64,000 bases of DNA from CAVPCZ01 sp963779225. GTDB lineage: Bacteria; Bacteroidota; Ignavibacteria; UBA10030; UBA6906. Each line of letters starts with the position of its first letter. The stretch's first letter is position 1. Below are positions 44,760 through 54,146 of this stretch, one piece after another. The position numbers were made by a program, and so were the translations under genes. The stretch covers positions 2,170,001-2,234,000 of the forward strand of contig CAVZWW010000003.1 of assembly GCA_963779225.1 (NCBI GenBank), written 5' to 3'. A model generated the notes under the pieces. It made no database searches and had not been told where the DNA came from. It worked only from the letters and a program-made list of their open reading frames with translations.

Positions 44760-45158
44760 ATGGGACTTTTCGATGATATCGCAGGTCAGGTGCTCGGCGG
44801 AGGCGGCGCACAAACGAAACTCATCAGTGTTGTCATGGAAGTGCTGGGAGGGAGCAAGATGGGCGGACTTGGAGGCCTGGTTCAACAATTTGCAAGCAAA
44901 GGGCTGGGCGACATTGTCAACTCCTGGGTGGGTACGGGAGCGAACCTCCCTATCACGCCGAAGCAGGTTGAGCAGGGGCTCGGTTCAAACGTCATCAGCC
45001 AGATCGCACAGAAGAGCGGTCTCCCGGTCGGCGACGTAACCTCACAACTCTCCAAACTGCTGCCGCAAGTCGTTGACAAACTGACGCCGGGCGGAAAGAT
45101 GCCTCAGGGCGATCTCATGGCGCAGGGGATGGGTTTGCTGAAAGGTCTCATGAAGTAG
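44760..45158 (+). CDS. YidB/DUF937-family protein
   Basis: 132 residues, AAAGGGAGATCCT before the ATG. Starts MGLFDDIAGQVLGGGGAQTK and contains GLGDIVNSWVGTGANLPITP and VTSQLSKLLPQVVDKLTPGG, the conserved layout of YidB/DUF937 proteins. Glycine-rich loops and amphipathic helices suggest self-assembly. The family is widespread and small; function is not established. Cytoplasmic, no membrane segment. Confidence 0.88.
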   Translation: MGLFDDIAGQVLGGGGAQTKLISVVMEVLGGSKMGGLGGLVQQFASKGLGDIVNSWVGTGANLPITPKQVEQGLGSNVISQIAQKSGLPVGDVTSQLSKLLPQVVDKLTPGGKMPQGDLMAQGMGLLKGLMK

Positions 45159-45161
45159 ATC

Positions 45162-45178
45162 CGAAGCATACTGCTTCG
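45162..45178 (+). terminator. Short hairpin after the YidB gene
   Basis: CGAAGCA/TGCTTCG with a three-base loop starts four bases after the stop codon. Stem of seven, weak T-tail; a possible terminator. Confidence 0.4.
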
Positions 45179-45366
45179 TTGCTCCGGCTGATCAGAGGGA
45201 AGAACTCGGGAGGTGTTCGATGTCACACCGTACGACCGGGCCACATGGTTCCACTGTCGCGGCGGAATGACGACCAAGGCTGTCCGGTTGTGTACAGAAA
45301 CAATGCTGCATATCGCCTGACGTCAGTCCCCGGGGGCAATACGGGTTGATCTTCCCGGAGGACCGC

Positions 45367-46224
45367 CTAGAACGTGAACGTGACGCCGAATTTGAGCGCC
45401 TCTGTTGTGAGAGGAGTCTCGGAATCGAAAGGCCAGTACTGGTTGTCGCGCACGGTGAGATAGTACCCGTAGGCCAGACCGGCGCGCAGCAAAGCATACA
45501 GGAACGGACCAAATTCAGGGGAGGCCTCCACGATATCCTTTGAAAAATGCGTGATGGCGCCCATGCCGATAGCGGCAATCCCGATGCTTCCGACCCACGG
45601 CCAGAACACATGCCGTGGATACACCACCGCCGCCTCATACCCGAAACGCAATGCAACAATCTCCCCAATACCGAACGCTATCCCGCCTTCCGTTGAGCCA
45701 CCGAACCGGAAGCTCCCTTCATACCGGTCAAGGATGTCCGTATCGGCTGCGGAAAGACCGGTAGGACGTTGTGTGGTCAGCTTTGTCCAGAGGAGCGAGG
45801 TCTGGTGGTACGGAAACAGGTACGACGACCCGAAGTCATACGCGTATCCGCCCCGCGTTCCGATCCCGAACCGGAGCATTGTGGATGATACATTCGCAGG
45901 CGTGCCCGACGACCCGAACAGATCACTCGCCGAATAGGTGAACGTCACAAACTTGTCATCAAGGGCGGGAGGGATTTCACCGTCAGGCTTCGTGCGAAAG
46001 TACCCCAGCTTCAAGTCGATCAGGCTCACATCCGAGAGTGTTCCCTGGAAGAGCTTCTGTTTCACCGGCCCGAACCCGTAGGTGACGTCAATCATGGGTT
46101 TCCTGTGGCCCATCCAGACATTCATCATTTCCCACACTTTCTCAGAAGCTTCCACCTCCATGAGCGGTGCGGTCAGAAGGAGGAATATCCCTGAGAAAAT
46201 GCGGGGAGAGTAGCGGGCTTTCAT
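45367..46224 (-). CDS. Outer-membrane beta-barrel-like protein of unknown function
   Basis: About 285 residues from ATG 46224 (GAGAGGATCG upstream; ATG 46257 is less likely). A signal-like segment (MKARYSPRIFSGIFLLLTAP) precedes an alternating hydrophobic/aromatic pattern over the whole length (VTYGFGPVKQKLFQGTL; MLRFGIGTRGGYAYDFGSSY; ALRFGYEAAVVYP) and the protein ends FGVTFTF, with the terminal aromatic residue of barrel proteins. A 16-18 residue hydrophobic stretch (VGSIGIAAIGMGAITHF) is unusual for a barrel. No specific family recognised. Confidence 0.68.
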   Translation of the reverse strand: MKARYSPRIFSGIFLLLTAPLMEVEASEKVWEMMNVWMGHRKPMIDVTYGFGPVKQKLFQGTLSDVSLIDLKLGYFRTKPDGEIPPALDDKFVTFTYSASDLFGSSGTPANVSSTMLRFGIGTRGGYAYDFGSSYLFPYHQTSLLWTKLTTQRPTGLSAADTDILDRYEGSFRFGGSTEGGIAFGIGEIVALRFGYEAAVVYPRHVFWPWVGSIGIAAIGMGAITHFSKDIVEASPEFGPFLYALLRAGLAYGYYLTVRDNQYWPFDSETPLTTEALKFGVTFTF

Positions 46225-46405
46225 CGGTGCGATCCTCTCACGTGAGTAAATAGACACAGGTGGTCTGCGTCTGCGGCAAATCCGGCATCCAGTGGAGTAT
46301 ACGTTCTGCTGAGTGGGGAGTTACGGCCTCACCAGTGCCTCTCAGATAGCAGGCAGGGCAGCCCTGGGGCCGGATATCCAGCTACCCTCAAGGTTGATTT
46401 GCTGC

Positions 46406-46434
46406 TTGACAATGGTGCGGCGCCCCCGTATTTT
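46406..46434 (+). promoter_or_regulatory. Promoter of the subtilase gene
   Basis: TTGACA (46406-46411), 17 bases, TATTTT (46429-46434), 62 bases before the ATG. One of the best promoters in the window. Confidence 0.65.
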
Positions 46435-46496
46435 CATATCAGAACGGAGGTTTCATCTATTCATCCGACTTCTCTGACGGACAAAGGAGAGAGGCC

Positions 46497-49271
46497 ATGA
46501 AACGGCGAGCTCTATTCCTGCTCTGCTTATTTTCGGTCGTCGCGATCAGTTCCGCACAGCATCGTTCAGAAAACTCAGTACGGATTCAATCGACACGGAT
46601 CCATCCCATCCTCCTTGAATTCTCCGGAACAGGTTCTCTTCCGCGGGGTGTCGCTTTGGCGAAGACCGGTGTGGAAGCCAGGGATTGCGACGCGATTATT
46701 TACACTTCCGACGCGGAGAAGCTTGCGCGCGCCGGCATCCGGATCCAATCGCGATATCCGGGCTTTGTGACGGCACTCCTCCGGCCCTCCGACGTCCCCG
46801 TGCTGGAGCAGAGCAGCTCGGTGAGCTACGCGCGGCCGGGACTTCTATATGTACCGGACAACGATCTTTCCCGGGCGGAAACCGGTACACAGCTCCTCCA
46901 CGCGGGGTTTGTGAACAATACTCCGTACAAAGGGAAAGGAGCGATCGTCCTGGTCTACGATACGGGGATCGACTGGAAGCATCTGGATTTCCGCAGTCCG
47001 GTTGATTCCACGAAGAGCAGGATCCTCTTCATCTGGGATCAGACACTCACTGCCGGGGCAGGTGAGAATCCTCCATCCGGATTCAGCTACGGCGTCGAAT
47101 ACACGAAGGCCCAGATCGAAAATGAAATCGACGGAACGCCTGCAGGTCTTGTGAGGGAAAAGGACATCCACGGCCACGGGACCCATGTCACCGGAACGGC
47201 TGCGGGCAACGGTGCAACGTTCGGAAAATTCGCCGGTCAGGCACCTGAAGCCGATATCATCTTTGTGAAAGGTGGAGATGGCGGCTTCAGTGACGCGCGG
47301 ATGATCGACGGCATGACATATGCCGCGAACAAAGCTGCTGCACTGGGCAAACCGATGGTTGTAAACTGGAGCCTCGGATCGATGTGGGGTTCCCATGATG
47401 CATCCGACCCGAATGCCGTGGCAATCGACGATTTCTGCTCCCAGCCCGGGCGCGTGCATGTGAACTCCGCCGGCAACAGCGGCAATTCGTTGATTCACGT
47501 CGAAGGAAGCATCCCCGCCGGCGGCTCGAAAAGTTTTACGATCACCGTCCCCACCTATACGCCCCAATCCGGATCGTCCAACGATAATGTGGGAGTCATT
47601 CTCTGGTTCAATACGGCAGAGGCGGTAACGGCACAACTCGACGTCACGTCCCCTACAGCGAAGACCTTTCAACTCCTGAGCGGGGAACAAACCTTTGCGG
47701 ACGAAGCCGATGGACGCGTGGCATTGGGGAACATGGTCAGTCCCGATAATCACCAACGGCTGCTGTATCTCTGGGTGGAGGATGCAGATTCGCTCAAACC
47801 ACCCCAATCGGGGACGTGGACCGTTACCCTTTCAAATGTCGGGAAGGCCGTTTCTTACGACGGCTGGCTGGACCCGGTCAGCATCGGAGGTCAGACTATC
47901 ACCCTCGCCGGGGCGGACGGCAACAAAACGGTGAACGCCACCGTAGCGAACAAATCCGTCATGGTCGGCTCCTGCTTTACACGCTACAGCTGGCCCAACT
48001 ACGATTCTTCCGGGGGCCAATTCGGCCGCTGGACTTTCAACTACAACCTCGGCGACCAGGTGGGGTATATTTCGCCCTTCAGCAGCATCGGTCCGTCGAG
48101 GGATGGAAGAATCAAACCGGATATCGCTTCACCGGGACAATACCTCCTCTCGGCACTCTCGTCGGAAGCCTCCCCATCCAACAACAGTATTTATCGCCTG
48201 CGGAAATACCAGGCCATGCAGGGAACCAGCATGGCTGCCCCGAATGTGACGGGATGCGCGGCTCTGCTCCTTGCTCAAAGTCCATCGCTGACGGCCGACC
48301 AGGTGAAGAACCTCCTCACGACAACAGCGGTTGCCGATGTGTATACGGGAACGGTCCCAAACAATACGTTTGGTGCAGGCAAGGTGAACGTGTACCGGGC
48401 GATGACGAGGATGCTCTTTCCTTCTGCAACGACATCACACACCATTTACCGGTATGACAAGCCCGGCATGAGCTTCAACAACTCCTACATGAATTTCGTT
48501 GTGCCAGTCAACAGCAGCACCAAATACGCACTGCGGTTCACGCCCACGACGGGCGGCAAACTTGCCGGGGTCTTCTGCAATCTGCGGTGGATGGCGATTC
48601 CAACCGGGGCCTCACTTGCGTGCGAGGTCTATGCCGACACCTCCGGGAGCCTGGCGGGAATCCCGGGAACGAAAATCGGAAACACCGTCCAGTTGCCTCT
48701 TTCCGGCATCGACTACTTCACCACCATCTATATCGACCTGCTCCAGGCCGGAGTCACTCTGAACGGAGCGACAGACTACCATGTCGTGCTTTCACTGACC
48801 GGAGCGACCGGGACGGATGTCGTCGATCTGATCAGCGACGATGGAAGCGCGAACGCTGATAACCGGACATCGATCTACACCGGGGGTGCATGGCAAAACT
48901 CGGGCGCGAGCGGGTCCGGGCTGGACGGAAAAAACATACGCATACGTCCGGTGGTGGTCTCCACGAGTGTGCCTCTCGCCGTGGAGAACGAGCGTGAGGG
49001 AGTTCCCGCGGCGTTTGAACTTCTGCAAAATTACCCGAACCCCTTCAATCCGTCAACCACGATCCGATACGCGCTGCCGGTCCAGTCCCATGTCACGCTC
49101 AGCCTGTACAACATGCTGGGGCAGAAGGTGGAAGACCTGGTTGGCGAAACGCAACAGGCAGGCTATCATGAGGTCCGGTTCGAGGGAACGGGGCTCTCTT
49201 CTGGCGTCTACTTCTACCAGCTTCAAGCGGGTGGATTCGTGGAGGTCAAGAAACTCTTAGTTCTCCGATAG
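46497..49271 (+). CDS. Subtilisin-like (S8) serine protease with T9SS sorting domain
   Basis: 924 residues; AAAGGAGAGAGG before the ATG. Signal peptide MKRRALFLLCLFSVVAISSA. An inhibitor-like propeptide segment (about 60-120) precedes the S8 domain with catalytic Asp about 155 (VLVYDTGIDWKHLDF), His about 227 (IHGHGTHVTGTAAGNG) and Ser about 578 (MQGTSMAAPNVTG). A beta-domain (about 340-500) is inserted between His and Ser, as in C5a-peptidase/kexin-like subtilases. A jelly-roll region follows, then a T9SS tail (LLQNYPNPFNPSTTIRYALP). It is exported to the surface and degrades protein. Triad complete. Confidence 0.93.
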   Translation: MKRRALFLLCLFSVVAISSAQHRSENSVRIQSTRIHPILLEFSGTGSLPRGVALAKTGVEARDCDAIIYTSDAEKLARAGIRIQSRYPGFVTALLRPSDVPVLEQSSSVSYARPGLLYVPDNDLSRAETGTQLLHAGFVNNTPYKGKGAIVLVYDTGIDWKHLDFRSPVDSTKSRILFIWDQTLTAGAGENPPSGFSYGVEYTKAQIENEIDGTPAGLVREKDIHGHGTHVTGTAAGNGATFGKFAGQAPEADIIFVKGGDGGFSDARMIDGMTYAANKAAALGKPMVVNWSLGSMWGSHDASDPNAVAIDDFCSQPGRVHVNSAGNSGNSLIHVEGSIPAGGSKSFTITVPTYTPQSGSSNDNVGVILWFNTAEAVTAQLDVTSPTAKTFQLLSGEQTFADEADGRVALGNMVSPDNHQRLLYLWVEDADSLKPPQSGTWTVTLSNVGKAVSYDGWLDPVSIGGQTITLAGADGNKTVNATVANKSVMVGSCFTRYSWPNYDSSGGQFGRWTFNYNLGDQVGYISPFSSIGPSRDGRIKPDIASPGQYLLSALSSEASPSNNSIYRLRKYQAMQGTSMAAPNVTGCAALLLAQSPSLTADQVKNLLTTTAVADVYTGTVPNNTFGAGKVNVYRAMTRMLFPSATTSHTIYRYDKPGMSFNNSYMNFVVPVNSSTKYALRFTPTTGGKLAGVFCNLRWMAIPTGASLACEVYADTSGSLAGIPGTKIGNTVQLPLSGIDYFTTIYIDLLQAGVTLNGATDYHVVLSLTGATGTDVVDLISDDGSANADNRTSIYTGGAWQNSGASGSGLDGKNIRIRPVVVSTSVPLAVENEREGVPAAFELLQNYPNPFNPSTTIRYALPVQSHVTLSLYNMLGQKVEDLVGETQQAGYHEVRFEGTGLSSGVYFYQLQAGGFVEVKKLLVLR

Positions 49272-49287
49272 TTTCAAATAAGCAACG

Positions 49288-49698
49288 CTAGTAGACGATC
49301 ACGACGCTGTCGGGTTTTATACTGGATACGTAGATGTCGAGCGTGACCCTGTTGGTCCCGTCGACGGTTTCGGTGCCGACTCCTTCAATGACGAGACCGG
49401 TTGCCGTTCCGGCAGTTTTGATGGAATAGACGCCATTGGCGTTCGTCGGTTTTTCCGTGAGCCTGGCCAGCCCCGCAGCATCTGCGGTAAGGCCTTCAAA
49501 TGAATTTCCCCCTCCATCAAGGGAAGTCGGCCGCCGGTAGTACTGTTGCGCCCGTGCAGCCAGGTTGACCAGGTCATTCGTTATCGCGTCACGATTTGAA
49601 TCAATGGCGCTGTCGGTGAATATCGCAATTCCGACCGCAATCGCGATGCTTACCAGAATGAAACCGAGAAGTATGATCAGCAGTTGTTGTTGTCCCAT
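49288..49698 (-). CDS. Pilin-like small membrane-anchored protein
   Basis: 136 residues from ATG 49698 (an upstream extension to 49806 is unlikely). It opens MGQQQLLIILLGFILVSIAI, a hydrophobic N-terminal helix, followed by a polar region beginning FTDSAIDSNRDAITNDLVNL and a small beta-domain ending VSSIKPDSVVIVY. The overall build (hydrophobic helix that continues into an amphipathic helix, then a short globular head) is that of type IV pilin-like/pseudopilin proteins, though the leader peptidase site is not typical. It is convergent with the subtilase gene, 16 bases apart. Function inferred only. Confidence 0.6.
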   Translation of the reverse strand: MGQQQLLIILLGFILVSIAIAVGIAIFTDSAIDSNRDAITNDLVNLAARAQQYYRRPTSLDGGGNSFEGLTADAAGLARLTEKPTNANGVYSIKTAGTATGLVIEGVGTETVDGTNRVTLDIYVSSIKPDSVVIVY

Positions 49699-49934
49699 CG
49701 TGTTTGTCTCTGTATTCCCGGATTCGCTTTTTTGAGTCCTGAAGCTGCTCCCGTTTGGTCTGCAAATGACATACCAATCCAGGAAGGGCAGAAATGCAGG
49801 CACCAATGAATCTGGGGCCGATGGAATGCATCCGGGATGTGGCTAATATTGTCCAATGGGCCAACTCTTTGCTGCTCTGCGGCTCCAGGTTGCGCCCTGC
49901 CTCCATTCGAATATCCCGGTTCAAGAAAGAGACC

Positions 49935-50318
49935 ATGAAAGCCCGCAAAACGCTCCACTCGCTTGCTGACCTGTCAGAGCTCCTACCGGAATCACAGCAG
50001 CAGTCCTCATCACAACCGATTCACCCCGGATCGGAACAACCATCATCCTCAAAGGGGACTCTGTCCGGAAAGCTTCCTCATGACGGCAAGCGGAAAGCCG
50101 TCCGTGTTGTTCTGGACAGAAAGGGGAGGAAAGGGAAGACCGTCACAATCATTGCGGGACTGCAACACAATCCTGAAACAATGGAGAAGATCGCCCGCCT
50201 GCTGAAACAACATTGTGGAGCAGGCGGAACCGTGAGAGAGGGTACGATCGAGATTCAGGGGGACAACCGTGGGCGGGTGATCGACAAGTTGCGTTTGCTG
50301 AATTACGTTATTACGTGA
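49935..50318 (+). CDS. SUI1/eIF1-like translation factor (YciH family)
   Basis: About 127 residues from ATG 49935. The first 55 residues are a disordered Ser/Gln-rich tail, followed by the SUI1 domain: VRVVLDRKGRKGKTVTIIAG, then KIARLLKQHCGAGGTVREGT and IEIQGDNRGRVIDKLRLLNY. The basic RKGRKGK loop and the CG-x-GG-T-V motif are the ribosome-binding signature of the family. Bacterial YciH proteins bind the 30S subunit and influence start fidelity or stress translation. Confidence 0.9.
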   Translation: MKARKTLHSLADLSELLPESQQQSSSQPIHPGSEQPSSSKGTLSGKLPHDGKRKAVRVVLDRKGRKGKTVTIIAGLQHNPETMEKIARLLKQHCGAGGTVREGTIEIQGDNRGRVIDKLRLLNYVIT

Positions 50319-50415
50319 TCTGCAGGTACGGATGTCCCCTTTTTTTATGCCGCGGTGGTATGCACAACAGATCAGCAATCTGCACGCTGTCTTTCACAAG
50401 AACAGGGAGGGCTCA

Positions 50416-50715
50416 ATGGCCAAGTCAACGATGATCTGGTTCTCTGTGGTGTTGATGATCGTGGGTATCAGCGGGTGCTTCCCGGGTGGAAGCACATATT
50501 CCGCGCAGGAACCGGCCGGTTTTTTCTCCGGAGTGTGGCACGGTTGGATTGCTCCCGTGTCTCTGATTGCCGGCATATTCAAATCGGATATCAGGATATA
50601 CGAACCGGCGAACACGGGGTGGTGGTATGATTTCGGATTCTACATTGCTGTCATCGCGGGATTCGGTGGTCTGACCCTATCCAGGAAGCAGGCAAGAAAA
50701 AGGAATCGCTCGTGA
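50416..50715 (+). CDS. Small lipoprotein/membrane protein of unknown function
   Basis: 99 residues, CAGGGAGGGCTCA before the ATG. A signal-like helix MIWFSVVLMIVGISGC ends in a lipobox cysteine, then FFSGVWHGWIAPVSLIAGIF, IRIYEPANTGWWYDFGFYIA and a second membrane helix, then a basic tail (LSRKQARKRNRS). The GxWHGxIAPxSLI and GWxYDFGF motifs belong to a widespread small protein family without assigned function. Three bases separate its stop from the convergent radical SAM gene. Confidence 0.75.
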   Translation: MAKSTMIWFSVVLMIVGISGCFPGGSTYSAQEPAGFFSGVWHGWIAPVSLIAGIFKSDIRIYEPANTGWWYDFGFYIAVIAGFGGLTLSRKQARKRNRS

Positions 50716-50718
50716 TCA

Positions 50719-51915
50719 TTACTGCCACACGCCGGCGATGGTTTCTCCGCATCCCGCACATTTACCTTCGACGATGCTCATCTTGAGAATGGAGAAACCA
50801 CGCCGCTCCACAACGGTCCTGCCGCAACGGGGACAGTATGTACTCTCCGAGTTATGCCCGGGGACGTTTCCGATGTAGACATAGCGCATCCCCTCTTTCA
50901 GCGCAATCTCCCGGGCTTTTTCCAGTGTTGAAACCGGCGTGGCCGGCAGCCGGTTCAGTTTGTAGAGAGGGGTAAAACGGCTGAAGTGCAGAGGGCAGTC
51001 GCGAAGTCCGTTCGCGCAAAGCCATTCCATCATCTTTCGAATTGTATCAAGATCGTCAGTCCAGGTGGGGATGACGAGATTTGTAATCTCCAGCCATACG
51101 CCTTCCTCATGGAATACCTTCAGCGTCCGGAGTACGGGTTCCAGCGAAGCGGAGTTCAGTTCCCGGTAGACCTTTTCATCGAACCCTTTCAGATCTATGT
51201 TTGCCGCGTCGATCACCTTGCAGAGTTGACGCAGGGGTTTTTCGTTGATGTACCCGCTCGATTTCCAGACATTCCGGACACCCGCCCGGCGCGCAAGTGT
51301 TGCGGTGTCGTAGGCGTATTCGTAGAACGTGACCGGCTCCGAGTAGGTATACGCGATGGAATCGCATCCCGTCCGCCTCGCTTCCTCGACAACCCTCGCC
51401 GGCATCAAATCACTGTTCTCGGTCTCGCGTGGACTGACCTGGGAGATCTGCCAGTTCTGACAGTTCAGGCACCGCAGGTTGCACCCTGCCACGGCGATCG
51501 AAAAGGCACGTGTCGACGGGAGAAAATGGAACAGAGGCTTCTTTTCAATGGGATCGACGTGGACGGCGCAAGGATTGCCGTAGGCAATCGTATACCCCTT
51601 TCCCTGATAGTTGATTCTGTTCCTGCAAATGCCGGACTCGCCCGGGCGAAGAACGCAGCCGTGGGGGCACTTCTGACATTTGATGCCGCCGGTGACCTGA
51701 ACGAAAAACAGTGCCTCCTTGCTCCACTTGCCGGGTTCCTGATCTGCTGCACGGAGGGGGGGTGGTGCTGTATCCGGTTCCAGAATATCACGGATATTCA
51801 CACTGCCGAGCAGACACCCTCCCGCGCCCAGGCCGCAAAGTCTGAGGAAGTCCCGCTTGCTGTATCGCTTCATCTTCATATTGGATGGCCCGGCCCCGGA
51901 ATGCGTGTTGTCCAT
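50719..51915 (-). CDS. amrS: AmmeMemoRadiSam system radical SAM enzyme, with Tat-like signal
   Basis: 398 residues; GGAGG six bases before the ATG. The N-terminus MKMKRYSKRDFLRLCGLGAG resembles a twin-arginine signal (KR variant) with a glycine-rich hydrophobic core. A C-x-x-C-x-x-x-C pattern (IKCQKCPHGC) leads into the radical SAM motif CNLRCLNCQNW (Cys about 145, 149, 152). The C-terminus carries four cysteines (YCPRCGRTV...GKCAGCG) that look like a zinc ribbon or extra cluster. This layout is that of AmrS, the radical SAM member of the AmmeMemoRadiSam set. The other two members are encoded as one fused gene upstream in the same operon. A Tat signal would place this iron-sulphur enzyme outside the cytoplasm; location is inferred. 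Confidence 0.9.
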   Translation of the reverse strand: MDNTHSGAGPSNMKMKRYSKRDFLRLCGLGAGGCLLGSVNIRDILEPDTAPPPLRAADQEPGKWSKEALFFVQVTGGIKCQKCPHGCVLRPGESGICRNRINYQGKGYTIAYGNPCAVHVDPIEKKPLFHFLPSTRAFSIAVAGCNLRCLNCQNWQISQVSPRETENSDLMPARVVEEARRTGCDSIAYTYSEPVTFYEYAYDTATLARRAGVRNVWKSSGYINEKPLRQLCKVIDAANIDLKGFDEKVYRELNSASLEPVLRTLKVFHEEGVWLEITNLVIPTWTDDLDTIRKMMEWLCANGLRDCPLHFSRFTPLYKLNRLPATPVSTLEKAREIALKEGMRYVYIGNVPGHNSESTYCPRCGRTVVERRGFSILKMSIVEGKCAGCGETIAGVWQ

Positions 51916-51950
51916 CGTTGACCTCCTTCATCTGACGTCCCTTTCAAAAA

Positions 51951-54146
51951 TCAGTCACCTTCATGGCTAAACTGTTTTCGCGAAACATAACAGACGAATG
52001 CCCCTCCTGCGGAGACAACTCCCGCAATCACGGCCGACCTGCTGATGCCGAAGAGGGGCAGAATGTAGACGCTCACCGCAAATGCTCCGATGGCGGAACC
52101 TGCCAGGTCCAGTCCGTAGAATCTCGACGCGATAGACCCGGGACGCTCTCCCGGGATTCGCGTGGCCAGGGCAAATGCCGCACCGACGAGTGCGCCAACA
52201 CAGAAGGTGATGGCGACAAACACCGCCTCGACAAGTAACGGGGGGACAGCGGCCATCTTCAGCTGAATGAGAATCACCGGAAGCGCGAGGGCACAAGCCG
52301 CGAGAATGGCCTGCATCCAGATGAACGCGCCGATGCCCGGCCGGCGTGGACGGATCGACGCCGCCAGAGAACCGGCTGCGAGTCCGGCCATGAAAGCCGT
52401 GATGATCACTCCGGTCATCTGGTAGAGAGAACCGCACATTGCCTGGAACGCGATGAGGATGGTGACTTCCAGAGCCGAAGCCGTAAAACCTCCTGCGAAC
52501 ACACCCACATGAATCGCGTTCGAACGCCTGAAGAGAAGGAAAACGGCGGCTGACCCGACGAGGAGAACCCACGGGCCCGGATGAAACCCGAAATAACTTG
52601 TCCAGTATTCCACCTGCCGGAAATAGCAGACCGGCTGGAAATCCGTGTTTACTATTGACGGCATTTCAAACCCCCGGACAATCCCCGCACTACGTTCCCC
52701 GAGAAGCCGGTCGTCAAGATAGTGATGATTGACGTACAGCGTGGGGATGCCGCGTTCTTCCGCCAGGTGGCTCAGGTGGATGTCAAGGGTTCCGTTCGAT
52801 GCAATATAGTATTCGCGTTCGCCGGGAACAACAAGGAGATGAGCAAATACGGCCCTCAACGTGGCGTACAGGATCGACCCCAGCCGTCTGGCTTCAGGTC
52901 CCTGGTAATCTGCTCCGGGGAGAAGGCTGATGGACACCACAGCCGAGTCGTTAAGTACGCGATTCAATTCATGGAAAAACTCGAGCGTGAAGTATCTGTT
53001 GTTATGAACGGTCCCGGGGTCGGGCACATGTATCAGGGCTGCATCGTATCGTTCGGGAGTCGAGCGTAGATACACGCGGGGATCCCCGATGATGGCGGTG
53101 ATTCTGTTGTCGGTGAGCGCCTGTGTGTACTTCCTGCCGATTTCGATGACCCAGGGGTTCATCTCGAGGTAGTCGATCCTTTCGACACCATGTTTCAGTA
53201 TTTCCTGTGCCGTTCCGGAGATCCCTCCGCCGATGAGCAGCACTCGTCTCAGGAAGGAGCGCTGGAGAAGGGCATAGTGCACGCTTTCTTCGTTCGTCAC
53301 TGCGTCGTCGGTCGAAAACATCAGGATGGAATTCTCGAAAAAGTTCAGCTGGTCACCCTGCCGCGTCACGGTGAGATTGCCGTAGGGTGTGTCTTTGAAA
53401 GACACGATTTCCTGTCCGGGAAAGAGGAAACCCCGCGTCAGCACATCAAGGTGCTGAAAGCTCAGAGATGCAAGAAGCAAGATCAGCAGCGCAGCGAGAG
53501 CGGTTCCGAATTTGGGCAGGTTCTGCCGCCAGGCCAGCGCGGTGATCAGGAGCATGTTGACAGCCAGGAGGATGGCCAGTGTTTGAAAGGTGTCGAAAAG
53601 CGGGACAAGGGCTATGGTGAACAGCAGGCCGCCGGCCACACTTCCGGCGGATTCCCAGGAATACACCATGCCGGTCCGACTTGCTCCGAAATGTTGCGGG
53701 GCGTGAAAGGCCAGGAAGGCAAAAAGCGAACCCGCGACCAGGCAATACGGAGCTGGGACCGCAACCGAAAACAGGAGCGTTTGAGAGATGTCCATCATGC
53801 TTCCCGCAGTGAACAACACGTTGCGGAGGAACCGGACAAAAAAGACGGAGAGGAGCGGGAGAATCGAAATGCAGAACAGGGCGGAGGGAAGTGCAGCGCG
53901 GTGGGATGCAAAACGATAGGAGAGTTTTCCGAGGAAGGAGCCCGCGGCGGTGAGCAACATCCAGCTTCCGATCGCCACGCCGAGGATGAGTTCATTCCCC
54001 TGGAAGACCGCCACAAATTCCCGCAGGAGAATAATCTGAGTGGTAATCGACGTCATGCCCAGAGCTACCGCGACGGCGACGACACCGCCTCCGGCGCGGT
54101 TTGCCGAAAGGAAGGGATCGTCCTCAGAGAGTCTCGCACTATTCAC
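51951..54146 (-). CDS. Membrane protein with spermidine-synthase-like domain
   Basis: About 731 residues from a GTG at 54146 that overlaps the stop of the AMMECR1 gene by eight bases (ATG 54182 is an alternative). Seven or more membrane helices (residues about 20-240) are followed by a Rossmann methyltransferase-like domain of the spermidine synthase superfamily (VLLIGGGISGTAQEILKHGV; DYLEMNPWVIEIGRKYTQAL; VYLRSTPERYDAALIHVPDP; ISLLPGADYQGPEA) and a further set of six to seven helices. The GGGDG motif is altered to GGGIS, so polyamine synthesis is doubtful. Such fused membrane synthases often accompany AmmeMemoRadiSam genes. Tight coupling on both sides argues it belongs to the same pathway. 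Confidence 0.85.
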   Translation of the reverse strand: MNSARLSEDDPFLSANRAGGGVVAVAVALGMTSITTQIILLREFVAVFQGNELILGVAIGSWMLLTAAGSFLGKLSYRFASHRAALPSALFCISILPLLSVFFVRFLRNVLFTAGSMMDISQTLLFSVAVPAPYCLVAGSLFAFLAFHAPQHFGASRTGMVYSWESAGSVAGGLLFTIALVPLFDTFQTLAILLAVNMLLITALAWRQNLPKFGTALAALLILLLASLSFQHLDVLTRGFLFPGQEIVSFKDTPYGNLTVTRQGDQLNFFENSILMFSTDDAVTNEESVHYALLQRSFLRRVLLIGGGISGTAQEILKHGVERIDYLEMNPWVIEIGRKYTQALTDNRITAIIGDPRVYLRSTPERYDAALIHVPDPGTVHNNRYFTLEFFHELNRVLNDSAVVSISLLPGADYQGPEARRLGSILYATLRAVFAHLLVVPGEREYYIASNGTLDIHLSHLAEERGIPTLYVNHHYLDDRLLGERSAGIVRGFEMPSIVNTDFQPVCYFRQVEYWTSYFGFHPGPWVLLVGSAAVFLLFRRSNAIHVGVFAGGFTASALEVTILIAFQAMCGSLYQMTGVIITAFMAGLAAGSLAASIRPRRPGIGAFIWMQAILAACALALPVILIQLKMAAVPPLLVEAVFVAITFCVGALVGAAFALATRIPGERPGSIASRFYGLDLAGSAIGAFAVSVYILPLFGISRSAVIAGVVSAGGAFVCYVSRKQFSHEGD

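Noticed and set aside
47000..47807. Minus-strand frame of 320 residues inside the subtilase gene
   Set aside because: Shadow frame; the forward gene has an intact catalytic triad.
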